64,000 bases of DNA from Labilithrix sp. (GTDB lineage: Bacteria; Myxococcota_A; Polyangia; Polyangiales; Polyangiaceae), in assembly GCA_019637175.1 (NCBI GenBank), contig JAHBWD010000031.1:33248-97247 (forward strand), written 5' to 3'. The position numbers and the translations under genes were made by a program. The notes below the pieces were generated by a model. That model did not search any database. It was given only the letters and a program-made list of their open reading frames with translations, and was not told where the DNA came from. Below are positions 1-8,468 of the stretch, in pieces. Position 1 is the first letter of the stretch. Every line of letters starts with the position of its first letter.

Positions 1-783
1 CTCGACGTGCGGGTCAAGGCGCCGAGCCAGCTCCCCGACCTCGTGAGCGCCGTCGAGGCGATCGCCCGCGAGCGCCTCACGCGAGGTCGCTTCGACGTGA
101 GCGTGCGCATCGAGGGCGCGGCGCCGTTCGCGGTGACGATCCACGCGGCGCGCGCGCGGAGCGTGTTCGCCGCGCTCGTGGCGCTCCGCGACGAGCTCGC
201 CCCCGACGCGGAGGTGCCGCTCTCGCTCCTCGGGTCGGTGCCGGATCTGTTCGTGCCGTCGATCGAGCAGCAAGGCGAAGCCGTTCGCGTGGCGCTCATC
301 GCGGCCTTCGACGCGGCGCTCCGCTCGCTCGACGCGATGCGCCTCCGCGAAGGGCTCGCGCTCGGCGACGACATCGTGCGCCGCCTCGCCACGGTGCGGA
401 AGCTCGCGCAGCAGGTCGGCGAGCGGAGCCCCACGGTCGTCGAGGTCTACAAGAAGAAGTTGAAGGAGCGGGCCGAGCGCTTGCGCATGGTCTCCGAGAT
501 CGAGGTCGACGCCGGGAGGCTCGAGCAGGAGCTCGCGCTCTTCGCCGATCGCGTGGACGTCTGCGAGGAGCTGACGCGCCTCGAGAGTCACACCGCCCAC
601 TTCGAGTCGCTGGTGGTGAGCGAGGGCGCCGTCGGGCGGAGGCTCGACTTCTTGCTCCAGGAGATGGCCCGTGAGGCCAACACGATCGGGGCCAAGAGCC
701 AAGACGTCGAGATCGCGCACGCCGTCGTCGATCTGAAGGCCGAGATCGAGCGGATGCGCGAGCAGGTCCAGAACATCGAGTAG
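1..783 (+). CDS. yicC: YicC/YloC family endoribonuclease, 5'-truncated by window edge
   Basis: The frame is open from base 1, so the N-terminus lies outside the window; the GTG at 7 is internal. The C-terminus carries the family signature (QEMAREANTIGAKSQD followed by an EIERMREQVQNIE ending), typical of the DUF1732 region of YicC proteins, preceded by a long helical, charged middle. YicC proteins are about 290 residues, so roughly 30 residues are missing. Family members are RNA-cleaving or sRNA-turnover proteins in the cytoplasm. It lies 36 bp upstream of guanylate kinase on the same strand, the classic yicC-gmk arrangement, which strengthens the call. Confidence 0.93.
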   Translation, partial: LDVRVKAPSQLPDLVSAVEAIARERLTRGRFDVSVRIEGAAPFAVTIHAARARSVFAALVALRDELAPDAEVPLSLLGSVPDLFVPSIEQQGEAVRVALIAAFDAALRSLDAMRLREGLALGDDIVRRLATVRKLAQQVGERSPTVVEVYKKKLKERAERLRMVSEIEVDAGRLEQELALFADRVDVCEELTRLESHTAHFESLVVSEGAVGRRLDFLLQEMAREANTIGAKSQDVEIAHAVVDLKAEIERMREQVQNIE

Positions 784-819
784 CTGGCCGATTCCTCGCG
801 GGTCCTCTAGACTCGTGCC

Positions 820-1443
820 GTGGTCGATCCCTTTCTGCTGTTGATCCTCTCGTCGCCGAGCGGCGCCGGGAAGACCACGCTGACGCGAAAGCTCCAGGAG
901 AGGTTCCCCGCGCTGCGGTTCAGCGTCTCGCACACGACGCGGAGCCCGCGCGCCAACGAGGTCGACGGAAAGGACTACCACTTCGTCGATCGCAAGTCGT
1001 TCGACGACCTCGTGGAGAAGGACGCCTTCGTCGAGTGGGCACACGTCCACGAGAACTGCTACGGGACTTCGCGGGCGGAGATCGATCGCGCCCGCGCCGA
1101 GCGCGGCTGTTCGGGGATGATCTTCGACGTCGACTACCAGGGCGCGCGCCAGATCCGCGCGAAGCAGCCCGACGCCGTGGCGGTGTTCATCCTCCCGCCG
1201 TCGATGACCGAGCTCGAGAGGCGCCTCCGCGGCCGCGCGAGTGAGAGCGACGAGGTCGTGCGGCGCCGCTTCGCCGCCGCGCAGATCGAGATCGAGCACT
1301 ACGGCTTCTTCGACTACCTCGTGGTCAATGACGACATCGAGGGCGCGTTCAAGCACCTCGAGGGGATCGTCCTCGCCGAGCGTTCGCGCCGCTTCCGCCG
1401 CGCCGACCTCGCGGAGCGCTTGCTCCGCGGCGGCAAGCTCTGA
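820..1443 (+). CDS. gmk: guanylate kinase
   Basis: Phosphorylates GMP to GDP with ATP, in cytosolic nucleotide metabolism. The 207-residue protein has the P-loop SSPSGAGKTTL near residues 10-20, then the GMP-binding region (SHTTRSPRANEVDGKDYHF) and the WAHVHENCYGT segment, all in the expected order and at the usual family length. The start is a GTG at 820; no earlier in-frame start gives an N-terminus placing the P-loop so close to residue 10. It follows yicC in the same direction and is convergent with the response regulator gene, whose stop abuts its own TGA. Confidence 0.96.
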   Translation: MVDPFLLLILSSPSGAGKTTLTRKLQERFPALRFSVSHTTRSPRANEVDGKDYHFVDRKSFDDLVEKDAFVEWAHVHENCYGTSRAEIDRARAERGCSGMIFDVDYQGARQIRAKQPDAVAVFILPPSMTELERRLRGRASESDEVVRRRFAAAQIEIEHYGFFDYLVVNDDIEGAFKHLEGIVLAERSRRFRRADLAERLLRGGKL

Positions 1444-1935
1444 TCATCGCGACGCCGCCACGCCGAGCAGCGTGAGGACCTTCGCGAGCAGGTCCTTGGG
1501 GAGGCATGGCTTCGTGCAGATCTCGTCGGCGCCCGCCGCGCGCGCGCGCGCGAAGTCTTCGTCTTGCGTCGCGTGCCCGGTGAGCACGAGGACGATGATG
1601 CCCTTCGTGCGCGCCCTCGACTTGATGAGGCGCGTGGCCTCCCAGCCGTCGACGCGAGGCATCGCGAGGTCCATCACGATGAGATCGGGCGGCTCCTTCG
1701 CGACGATCGCGAGGACCTCTCGTCCGTCGGCGGCCTCGGCGACCCTGAGCCCGGCGTACGCGAAGTACGCCGCGTAGAGCTGGCGGTTGTCTTCGACGTC
1801 GTCGGCGATCACGATGTAGGGCGGTGCACGATCCGGCAGCGGCTTGCGGCGGACGGACGTGGTGAGGGCTTCGGTGGTGCTCGAAGCACCGCGGCGCTTG
1901 ATCGGTCTTCGCCGAGCGCCAGCGATTCGATCCAT
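1444..1935 (-). CDS. single-domain response regulator (CheY-like receiver)
   Basis: A phosphorylatable receiver with no output domain. Counting from the ATG at 1935, the acidic pair is D45-D46 (VIADDVED), the phospho-acceptor D89 (IVMDLAMPRVDGW), the conserved T119 (VLTGH) and K142 (TKPC), so all catalytic positions are intact. The first 40 or so residues are basic and Ser/Thr-rich and precede the receiver. A TTG two codons upstream (1941) has slightly better Shine-Dalgarno spacing and is an alternative start. No histidine kinase is adjacent, so the partner is unknown; such orphan receivers usually act through protein-protein contact. Confidence 0.88.
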   Translation of the reverse strand: MDRIAGARRRPIKRRGASSTTEALTTSVRRKPLPDRAPPYIVIADDVEDNRQLYAAYFAYAGLRVAEAADGREVLAIVAKEPPDLIVMDLAMPRVDGWEATRLIKSRARTKGIIVLVLTGHATQDEDFARARAAGADEICTKPCLPKDLLAKVLTLLGVAASR

Positions 1936-2016
1936 GGACAATCTCGAGCCTCGCAGATGCCGCAGCGGCGAACAACGAGGCTCTCCGCCGCAGCCTCGCG
2001 GCGGGAGATTGTTTCG

Positions 2017-2805
2017 TCAGGGCGTCGTGGTGGCCTCGCGCGTGACGATTTCGGCTTCCGTCACGGTCACCGCGACCTCCGCTGGCGCTTGTTCGCGGCC
2101 CGCGACGGCCCGATAGATGGCCGCCCCGAGGAGCCCGCCCGCGAGAGGCGCGACCCAGAAGAACCAGAGCTGCGCGAGCGCGGCGCCCCCCGCGAACAGC
2201 GCCACGCCCGTGCTGCGCGCGGGGTTCACCGACGTGCTCGTGACCGGGATCATCACGAGGTGGATCAACGTCAGGCACAGACCGATCGCGAGCGGCGCGA
2301 GCGCCTTGCTCGCGACCGTCTCTTCGGTGCGCGTCATCGCGAGGATCACGAGCACGAACATCGCCGTCATGACGACCTCGGCGACGAAGCACGCCTCGGC
2401 TCCGTATCCACCCGGCGAGTGCGCGCCGTAGCCGTTGGTCGCGAAGCCCGTCGCGACGTCGAACATCGGAGCCCCGCGCGCGACGAAGTAGAGTACGCCG
2501 CCTGCGAGCGTCGCGCCGACGAGCTGCGCGAGCACGTACGGCACGACCCAGCTCTTCGGCACGCGCTTGGCCACGGCCAGCCCGACGGTGACGGCCGGGT
2601 TGAAGTGCGCACCCGAGATGGATCCGAGCGCGAACGCTCCGGTCATCAGCGCGAGCCCGAACGCGAGCGCGATGCGCACGAGCCCCGCGCTGCCCTCGAC
2701 GTTCAGCTTCGCGCCGAGGACGGCCGCGCCGCAACCTCCGAGCACCAACCAGAACGTGCCGAGGATCTCCGCCGTCGCGCGCCGCATGATGGTGTAGCTC
2801 TGCAT
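2017..2805 (-). CDS. aqpZ: aquaporin Z-type water channel
   Basis: MIP-family inner-membrane channel of 262 residues. Both half-helix motifs are present: HFNPAVT (NPA at 69-71) and SVNPARS (NPA at 194-196), the latter followed by the selectivity Arg. The N-terminal EILGTFWLVLGGCGAAVLGA matches the first helix of AqpZ-type channels, and about six hydrophobic segments follow. The start at 2805 is chosen because GGGAGA precedes it at suitable spacing; an upstream in-frame start at 2856 would add an unrelated basic stretch. It lies between the helicase and response regulator genes on the same strand with gaps of about 75-90 bp. Confidence 0.94.
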   Translation of the reverse strand: MQSYTIMRRATAEILGTFWLVLGGCGAAVLGAKLNVEGSAGLVRIALAFGLALMTGAFALGSISGAHFNPAVTVGLAVAKRVPKSWVVPYVLAQLVGATLAGGVLYFVARGAPMFDVATGFATNGYGAHSPGGYGAEACFVAEVVMTAMFVLVILAMTRTEETVASKALAPLAIGLCLTLIHLVMIPVTSTSVNPARSTGVALFAGGAALAQLWFFWVAPLAGGLLGAAIYRAVAGREQAPAEVAVTVTEAEIVTREATTTP

Positions 2806-2896
2806 GCGATCCAGTCTCCCTCGCGAGAGAAGAATCATCCGCGGGCACAGTCGCAACGCGGAGAGTCGCCGCGCGTGCGCGCTCGCGTTCGCGCGA

Positions 2897-5296
2897 TCAG
2901 TGAGCGTTCGCGCGCGCCAGCAGCTCGAGGGCGATGGCCTTGCGACCCTCGCCGACGCCGGCGTCGGGGCCGACGCACGCGGGGCAGCCGGACGTACACG
3001 GGCAGCCCTCGATGAGACGCCGCGCGCGAGAGAGGAGCACGTCGCGCTGCGCGAAGATCCGCTCGGCGAGGCCGATGCCTCCGGGCGTGTGCTCGTAGAG
3101 GAAGAGCGTCGGGCTGTAGCCGGCCTCGAGCCCGCGCGCGCCGCGGACCTTGCGCGGGATCGCGGGCTCGTCGTCGGCGTCGCCCAGCGCGGTGTCGCCG
3201 AGCGTGCACCCGAGATCGCGCGGATCGCACATGAGCGCCAGCGTCGAGACCGTCTCGAGCGCGATGCCCAGGCCGCGCAGCCCGTCGATGGCGGCGGCGC
3301 GCCCGTGGGGGATCTCCTCGCACACGCTCTCGGGCACCGTGAGCCAGAACGCCGTCGTGTGCATCTGCATCTCCGGCAGACGCACGTCGCCGTAGCCCGC
3401 GTTCTCGTGCGTGTAGAACTTGATCTTCTTGTAGCCGACGACCTTCTCGACGACCGACACCTCGCCCCACCCCGACGGGAACGGCTCCTCCGTATCGCCG
3501 TCTCCGCGCGCGACGTCGAGCTCCTCGAGGACGGTCACGGTGGTGTACGTCATCGCGTCCGTCCAGTAGTCCGGCTTGACCTTGCGGACGAACGCCTTGT
3601 GGTTCTCGTAGTCGAACTTCTCGACCTGCCAGCACTCGCCGTCGTGCTGGTAGATCGCCTGCTCGTGCACCATCGTGTGCGCGCCGCGCCAGTCGATCTC
3701 CGCGATCGTCTCGTCGTGCTCGGCGTCGATGATGACGACGTTGTCCCAGCCCACGCTGCGGAGCGAGACGTCGTTCGCGGGATAGGCGTCGGCCGCCCAA
3801 TGAAAGGTTCGCGTACGTTCGCACTCGTGGAGCACGCGGTGCTGCACCAGGAAGTCGAGGGCCGAGGCCGTGTCGTCGGCGTCGAGCGTTCCGAACCGCT
3901 CTCCTCGCCGGAACGGCAGCTCGAACGCTGCGCACTTCAGGTGTTGGATCAGGATCTCGGGGTTGTCGGGATCGATCCGCGCCTCCTCGACCGGCGCCCC
4001 GAGGAGGTAGCTCGGCTCCCGCGCGAGGTACTGATCGAGCGGCGCGCTCGACGTGACGAGCACGCAGATGGAACGGTCGCCTCGCCTGCCGGCGCGGCCG
4101 AAGCGCTGCCACGTGGCCGCGACCGAGCCGGGGTAGCCGGCGCAGATCACCGCGTCGAGGCCGCCGATGTCGATGCCGAGCTCGAGCGCGTTCGTCGCGA
4201 TGACGCAGAGCACCTCGCCGCTCCTGAGCTTGCGCTCGATCTCGCGGCGCTGCTCGGGCAGATAGCCGCCGCGATAGCCCATGATCCGCGACGGATCGAT
4301 CTCGGGGGCGACCTTGTCGCGCAGGTAGCGGAGCATCACCTCGACGTTGTTCCGCGACTGGCCGAACACGATCGTGGGCACGTGCGCGCGCACGAGATCG
4401 GTCGCGAGCATCACCGCTTGCTTCACGTAGCTCGCGCGGATGCCGAGCTCGGCGTTGACCACCGGCGGGTTGAAGAGGAAGACGCGCCGCTCGCCTCGAG
4501 GCGCGCCGTTCTCGGTGATGGCTGTGACGTTCTCGGTCCCGAAGAGGCGCGCGGCGTGCTCGGCGGGGTTGCCGATCGTCGCCGTGGCGCCGATGAGCAC
4601 CGGGTTCGACCCGTGAAAGCGCGCGACGCGCATCAGGCGGCGGATCACGTTCGCGACGTGGGAGCCGAAGACTCCCTTGTACGTGTGGAGCTCGTCGACG
4701 ACGACGTACTTCAAGTTCTGGAGCGTGCGCGCCCACGCCGTGTGGTGCGGGAGGATGCCGGCGTGGAGCATGTCGGGGTTCGTGAGGATGATCCCCGAGC
4801 GCTCGCGCGCCGCGCGTCGCGCGTCGCCCGGCGTGTCGCCGTCGTAGACCACGGCGCCCGACGCGAGGCCCGCGGCGCGCATCAGATCGCGGAGGCCCGC
4901 CTCCTGATCGCGCGCGAGCGCCTTCGTCGGATAGAAGTAGAGCGCGCGCGCGTCTGGATCGGCGAGCAGCGAGGTCAGCACGGGCAGGTGGAAGCAGTAG
5001 CTCTTGCCGCTGGCCGTCGGCGTCGCCACGACCACCGCGCTCGACGCCTCGCGCGCGGCGACGAAGGCCCGCGCCTGGTGCTGGTAGAGCTCGGTCACGC
5101 CGCGCCCGCGGAGGGCGAACGCGAGCTGCGAAGGCATCCCCGGAGGCAAGCCCGCGGTGCGCGGCTCGTGGCCCGGCACCGTCTCGTCGGCCGTGAAACA
5201 TGGTTTCACGGTGCGACTCTCGAGCCAGTCTTCGACGACCGCGTCGACCCCGCGAGCCCCCTTCCACGGCACTCGGTTCTTGCGTCGTGCCCGCAT
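2897..5296 (-). CDS. DEAD/DEAH-box helicase with C-terminal Cys4 domain (MrfA/YprA type)
   Basis: A superfamily 2 helicase of 799 residues. Motif I is ATPTASGKS (about 91-99), motif II is DELH (about 201-204), and motif III-like GATATIGNP follows. The second RecA lobe contains the ATNALELGIDIGGLD and QRFGRAGRRGD motifs. The end carries C-P-C-T-S-G-C-P-A-C (about 765-774), the metal-binding Cys4 of the DUF1998 domain found in Bacillus MrfA, a mitomycin-repair helicase. A role in DNA damage repair is inferred from that family. The start at 5296 has GGAGG seven bases upstream; an ATG at 5329 lacks one. It transcribes toward aqpZ. Confidence 0.92.
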   Translation of the reverse strand: MRARRKNRVPWKGARGVDAVVEDWLESRTVKPCFTADETVPGHEPRTAGLPPGMPSQLAFALRGRGVTELYQHQARAFVAAREASSAVVVATPTASGKSYCFHLPVLTSLLADPDARALYFYPTKALARDQEAGLRDLMRAAGLASGAVVYDGDTPGDARRAARERSGIILTNPDMLHAGILPHHTAWARTLQNLKYVVVDELHTYKGVFGSHVANVIRRLMRVARFHGSNPVLIGATATIGNPAEHAARLFGTENVTAITENGAPRGERRVFLFNPPVVNAELGIRASYVKQAVMLATDLVRAHVPTIVFGQSRNNVEVMLRYLRDKVAPEIDPSRIMGYRGGYLPEQRREIERKLRSGEVLCVIATNALELGIDIGGLDAVICAGYPGSVAATWQRFGRAGRRGDRSICVLVTSSAPLDQYLAREPSYLLGAPVEEARIDPDNPEILIQHLKCAAFELPFRRGERFGTLDADDTASALDFLVQHRVLHECERTRTFHWAADAYPANDVSLRSVGWDNVVIIDAEHDETIAEIDWRGAHTMVHEQAIYQHDGECWQVEKFDYENHKAFVRKVKPDYWTDAMTYTTVTVLEELDVARGDGDTEEPFPSGWGEVSVVEKVVGYKKIKFYTHENAGYGDVRLPEMQMHTTAFWLTVPESVCEEIPHGRAAAIDGLRGLGIALETVSTLALMCDPRDLGCTLGDTALGDADDEPAIPRKVRGARGLEAGYSPTLFLYEHTPGGIGLAERIFAQRDVLLSRARRLIEGCPCTSGCPACVGPDAGVGEGRKAIALELLARANAH

Positions 5297-5449
5297 GTTC
5301 GACCTCCGGAACGGTACCTGAACATCCAAGCAGGCCTCGCCGCAAAAGGCAAAGCCGAACGTGAGCGTGACAGCGCCCGCTTCATTGAGTACCGTGCGCC
5401 GTCCTCAGGCTGGCATTCCTCGCGCGCCGCCTGAACATGCGCGCACGCG

Positions 5450-6319
5450 ATGAACGACGAACACGCCCCTCCCGAGAACGCGCAAGCGGCCCCCGAGCCC
5501 GCGGCTCCTCCGCCCCCGCCGGTGGCGCCCGATCCGCCCGCGCCGCCCGATCCGCCCGCGCCCCCGCCGATCGCGCCCGACGTGCCGCGCCTCGGTCGAC
5601 CCGCCGGAACGTCGAAGCAGATCCCCGAAACGATCCTCGGCCCGCGTCCGTCGCCGACGTTCCTCGCGGTCGTTTCGATCGCGTCGCTCGCGTCGGACGT
5701 CATCACGAAGCTCTGGGCGGAGAAGAAGCTCGAGGGATACCCGGGCTACGTCAACGTCATCGACAACCACCTGATGTTCGTCCTCGCGAAGAACAAGGGC
5801 GGCGCGTGGGGCCTCTTGCAGGGCCAGAGCGAGAACGTGCGCAGGCCGTTCTTCCTCCTCGTGTCGGTCGCCGCGATCGCGTTCATCGTCACGCTCTATC
5901 GACGGCTCCAGCCGCGGCAATACGCGCTCAAGTGGGGCCTGCCGCTCGTGCTCGGCGGCGCGCTCGGCAACGTCTTCGATCGCATTCGCTACGGCTACGT
6001 CATCGACTTCATCGACTACCGCGCCGACTGGATCAAGAAGCTCAACGAGCTCATCCAGAAGAAGTATCCCGGGCACATCGTGACCGACCACTGGCCGACG
6101 TTCAACGTGGCCGACATCGCGATCTGCGTCGGCGTGGGCCTCATGGCCGTCGACATGCTCACGTCGCGTCGAGGAAAGAAGCCGACGCCGGAGCCCGACG
6201 TCCCCGTCGAGGCGGCGCCGATCGGCGAGCTCGCCCCCGAGCCGCCGCCGGCCAGCGCGCCGGTGGAGACGAGCGCGGCCCCCGCGGGCGCGGATCCGGG
6301 CTCGACCGCGGAGCGCTGA
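5450..6319 (+). CDS. lspA: lipoprotein signal peptidase (SPase II) with long proline-rich N-terminus
   Basis: Inner-membrane aspartyl protease that removes signal peptides from prolipoproteins, consistent with the many lipoprotein genes nearby. The catalytic aspartates are D177 (GNVFDRIRYGYVIDFIDY) and D222 (WPTFNVADIAI). At 289 residues it is far longer than the usual 160-170: about 68 Pro/Ala-rich residues precede the first membrane segment and about 48 Pro/Ala/Glu-rich residues follow the last. The two aspartates are also about 18 residues further apart than in E. coli LspA, with a charged helix-like insert between them. The ATG at 5450 lacks an obvious Shine-Dalgarno; a later start inside the proline tract is possible. 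Confidence 0.93.
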   Translation: MNDEHAPPENAQAAPEPAAPPPPPVAPDPPAPPDPPAPPPIAPDVPRLGRPAGTSKQIPETILGPRPSPTFLAVVSIASLASDVITKLWAEKKLEGYPGYVNVIDNHLMFVLAKNKGGAWGLLQGQSENVRRPFFLLVSVAAIAFIVTLYRRLQPRQYALKWGLPLVLGGALGNVFDRIRYGYVIDFIDYRADWIKKLNELIQKKYPGHIVTDHWPTFNVADIAICVGVGLMAVDMLTSRRGKKPTPEPDVPVEAAPIGELAPEPPPASAPVETSAAPAGADPGSTAER

Positions 6320-6340
6320 CGATCCGCCGGCCGACCCGGT

Positions 6341-6360
6341 AAATCGCGGCAAATCGCGGT
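6341..6360 (+). promoter_or_regulatory. tandem 10-bp direct repeat upstream of AraC gene (possible operator)
   Basis: The sequence reads AAATCGCGGC then AAATCGCGGT, two copies of a 10-mer differing only in the last base, placed head to tail so they sit on the same DNA face. It lies 37 bp before the GTG of the AraC-type regulator. AraC proteins typically bind direct repeats, so autoregulation is a reasonable inference, but no binding data support it. Confidence 0.4.
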
Positions 6361-6396
6361 GGCGCCGCTGGTACGCCGCGTGCGACGTCGCCGTTC

Positions 6397-7083
6397 GTGA
6401 GCTCGCTCGGCCTTTCGATCGACGCGGAGCGTCCCCGCATTCGGACGCGATCGACCCGCGAGATCGTCTCGATCTTCCGCATCGGCGATCGGTACGCCAG
6501 CCACCACGATCGCTTCTCTGCGCGCGGCCGCGACGTCGGGTTCGTCGTCAGGCTCGACGTCGCGACGCGCTGGCGCTCGCCCGAGGACGTCATCGTCTTC
6601 GGCGGCGCGGCCCTCGACGATCTCCGCGTGCTCGCGCGCGCCCTCGACGATCTGCATGGAGCCGCGCTCGACGACGCGCTCGCGGCCTTCGTCGTGAAGC
6701 ACGCGGATCTCGAGCGACAGGACCCGCTCGCGCGCGCGCGGATCGCGATCCACGACGATTTCGACAAGGCGCTCTACATGCGGCACTTCGCCGAGATCGC
6801 CGGCGTGCACGAGGCGACGTTCACGCGTCGCTTCGCGGCGCGCTACGGGACGACGCCGACGCGCTACCGGATGATCCTTCGCCTCTCCGAGGCCGCGCTG
6901 CTGCTCGCGACGCGCTCGCGCATGACCGTGCGCGAGGTCGCCGCGCGCGTCGGCTTCGAAGACGTGCCGTATTTCCATCGCGCCTTCGCGGCGCAGTTCG
7001 GCGTGACGCCGCTCTCGCTCGGGCGTGGCCTCAGCGAGCCGCCGCCTCCGCCGAGCGTCGCCGGCGCACCGGAGCCGGGCTGA
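6397..7083 (+). CDS. AraC-family transcriptional regulator
   Basis: A 228-residue cytosolic DNA-binding protein. The C-terminal half has the paired helix-turn-helix of the family: the first around FAEIAGVHEATFTRRFAARY, the second around REVAARVGFEDVPYFHRAFA followed by FGVTP. The N-terminal roughly 100 residues are unlike a recognised sugar-binding cupin except for a short HHDRFSARGRDVG-like stretch, so the effector is unknown. The start is a GTG at 6397. It is convergent with the Uma2 gene (12 bp between stops), and a tandem repeat just upstream may be its own operator. Confidence 0.87.
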   Translation: MSSLGLSIDAERPRIRTRSTREIVSIFRIGDRYASHHDRFSARGRDVGFVVRLDVATRWRSPEDVIVFGGAALDDLRVLARALDDLHGAALDDALAAFVVKHADLERQDPLARARIAIHDDFDKALYMRHFAEIAGVHEATFTRRFAARYGTTPTRYRMILRLSEAALLLATRSRMTVREVAARVGFEDVPYFHRAFAAQFGVTPLSLGRGLSEPPPPPSVAGAPEPG

Positions 7084-7095
7084 TCGCGCGCGGCC

Positions 7096-7710
7096 TCAAC
7101 GGCGCGCGGCGAGGGCCTTCCGGAAGTCTTGAATCGCGTCGTATGCGGTCGGGCGATCGAGGAACGACACGAGCAGCTCGAGATCGAGGTCCGGCACGAG
7201 CTCGCTTCGCGTGATCTCTTGGTAGTGCTCGCCGCGCAGCGCATGCGGCGTGAGTCGACCCTTCTTCCAGTACCAGACCTCGCGCACGCCGAGCTTCCGG
7301 TAGATCTCGAGCTTGTCGAGGCGCCCGGAAGTCCACACGACCTCGATCGCGATGTCGGGACGCGTGGCCTTGTCGGGCTCGTCGCCGAGGACGTAGCACT
7401 CGTCGGGCTCGGCTCCGCGCTCCTCCTTCTTCTCCTTGAGCGTCCAGGACCCGAGCGGAACGAAGCGAACGCCGGTCTCGAGGCAGAAGGCTTCGAAGAG
7501 GCAGCCGAGGAGTGACTTGATCTGCTCGTGATCGCGCGACGGGCTCATGATCTCGAGCACCCCCTCCAGGTACGTCAGACGCGGGACGGAGCGCTCGCCT
7601 CGGATCTCGAGGAAGCGCTCGTAGTCCGCCCAGGTCACGCCCGAGAGCTGAACCACCTGATCCTCGACGGGCCGGTCGTCGCGGCGCTCGAGCTCGGCCA
7701 GCGCGTACAT
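7096..7710 (-). CDS. Uma2 family endonuclease-like protein (DUF820)
   Basis: A 204-residue protein with the restriction-endonuclease-like fold pattern of Uma2 proteins: YLEGVLEIMSPS near 47-58, then RPDIAIEVVW (D119 and E123 as candidate metal ligands), K133 in the SGRLDKLEIYRKLGV segment, and the closing REVWYWKKG. The family is abundant in cyanobacteria and Myxococcota, and its biological role is not settled. It stands alone on the minus strand, convergent with the AraC gene, with 165 bp separating its start from the next gene, so it is probably monocistronic. Confidence 0.87.
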   Translation of the reverse strand: MYALAELERRDDRPVEDQVVQLSGVTWADYERFLEIRGERSVPRLTYLEGVLEIMSPSRDHEQIKSLLGCLFEAFCLETGVRFVPLGSWTLKEKKEERGAEPDECYVLGDEPDKATRPDIAIEVVWTSGRLDKLEIYRKLGVREVWYWKKGRLTPHALRGEHYQEITRSELVPDLDLELLVSFLDRPTAYDAIQDFRKALAARR

Positions 7711-7875
7711 GCCCGCAGTCTAGCACCGCGATCTTCGCTCATCGCGTGACGGGCCCATGGAGCTCGCGATCCAGGGCGGGATGCCGGCCCGCGTTCGGCC
7801 CGCGCTCGAAAGCTCGCACGTCGCACATTTGCGGACATTGGATCGGCTGGCATCCATCGTGCAGCCTTCGGGGCC

Positions 7876-8424
7876 ATGCTCGCTCGCGCCGTTCCGCTCC
7901 TCACGTTGTCGCTCGCGGCCTGCTCCGGCGCGGACCACGCGGATCTCTTCGAAGCCTCCATGAGGCAGGACGACACATCGGCGACCGAGCCACCGGCCGC
8001 GAGCGCGCCGGGCGCGACGACGCCGTCGCCCGCGCCTTCCGTCGATCCCGGTCCGGCGCCGTCGGCGCCCGATGCGCCCTCGGAGCCCGACGCGCCGGCG
8101 TGCACGCAGGAGATCGAGCCGAACGACGATCAGGGGCGGGCGACGCCGTTCACGACGCGCTTGTGCGGCAAGATCGACAAGGGTGACAGCGCGGATTGGG
8201 GTCGCTTCACGCTGCCGCCCGGCACGACGAAGGTCTCGTGGCGGCACAAGGAGACCGGCGGCAAAGCGACGTATCGCTTCTACGTGAACGGGATGCCCTT
8301 CGTCGGCGACATGCCCGGCGACGAGCTGCGCGTGATCCCCAACGCGACGTACACGGTGCAGATCCGCGGCGAGCGAGGCGATCGCCCGAGCTACGAGCTC
8401 GAGATCAAGCCGAGCAACAAGTAG
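7876..8424 (+). CDS. lipoprotein with PPC-like C-terminal domain
   Basis: A 182-residue secreted lipoprotein. A hydrophobic leader ends in the lipobox LAAC (Cys16), followed by an acidic Ser/Pro/Ala-rich linker of about 55 residues. The last 105 residues begin CTQEIEPNDD and continue with CGKIDKGDSADWGRFTLPPG, the pattern of the bacterial pre-peptidase C-terminal (PPC) beta-sandwich, although there is no peptidase in this protein. A structural or adhesive envelope role is likely; the substrate is unknown. It begins a block of envelope proteins on the plus strand. Confidence 0.8.
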   Translation: MLARAVPLLTLSLAACSGADHADLFEASMRQDDTSATEPPAASAPGATTPSPAPSVDPGPAPSAPDAPSEPDAPACTQEIEPNDDQGRATPFTTRLCGKIDKGDSADWGRFTLPPGTTKVSWRHKETGGKATYRFYVNGMPFVGDMPGDELRVIPNATYTVQIRGERGDRPSYELEIKPSNK

Positions 8425-8468
8425 CGCTGCCGGTGGCGCTGCGCGCCGCTGCCAAGTAGGCTCGTAGC

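Noticed and set aside
2804..5434. An 876-codon plus-strand frame opposite the helicase
   Set aside because: The antisense helicase has full SF2 motifs and a good ribosome site; the plus frame has none.
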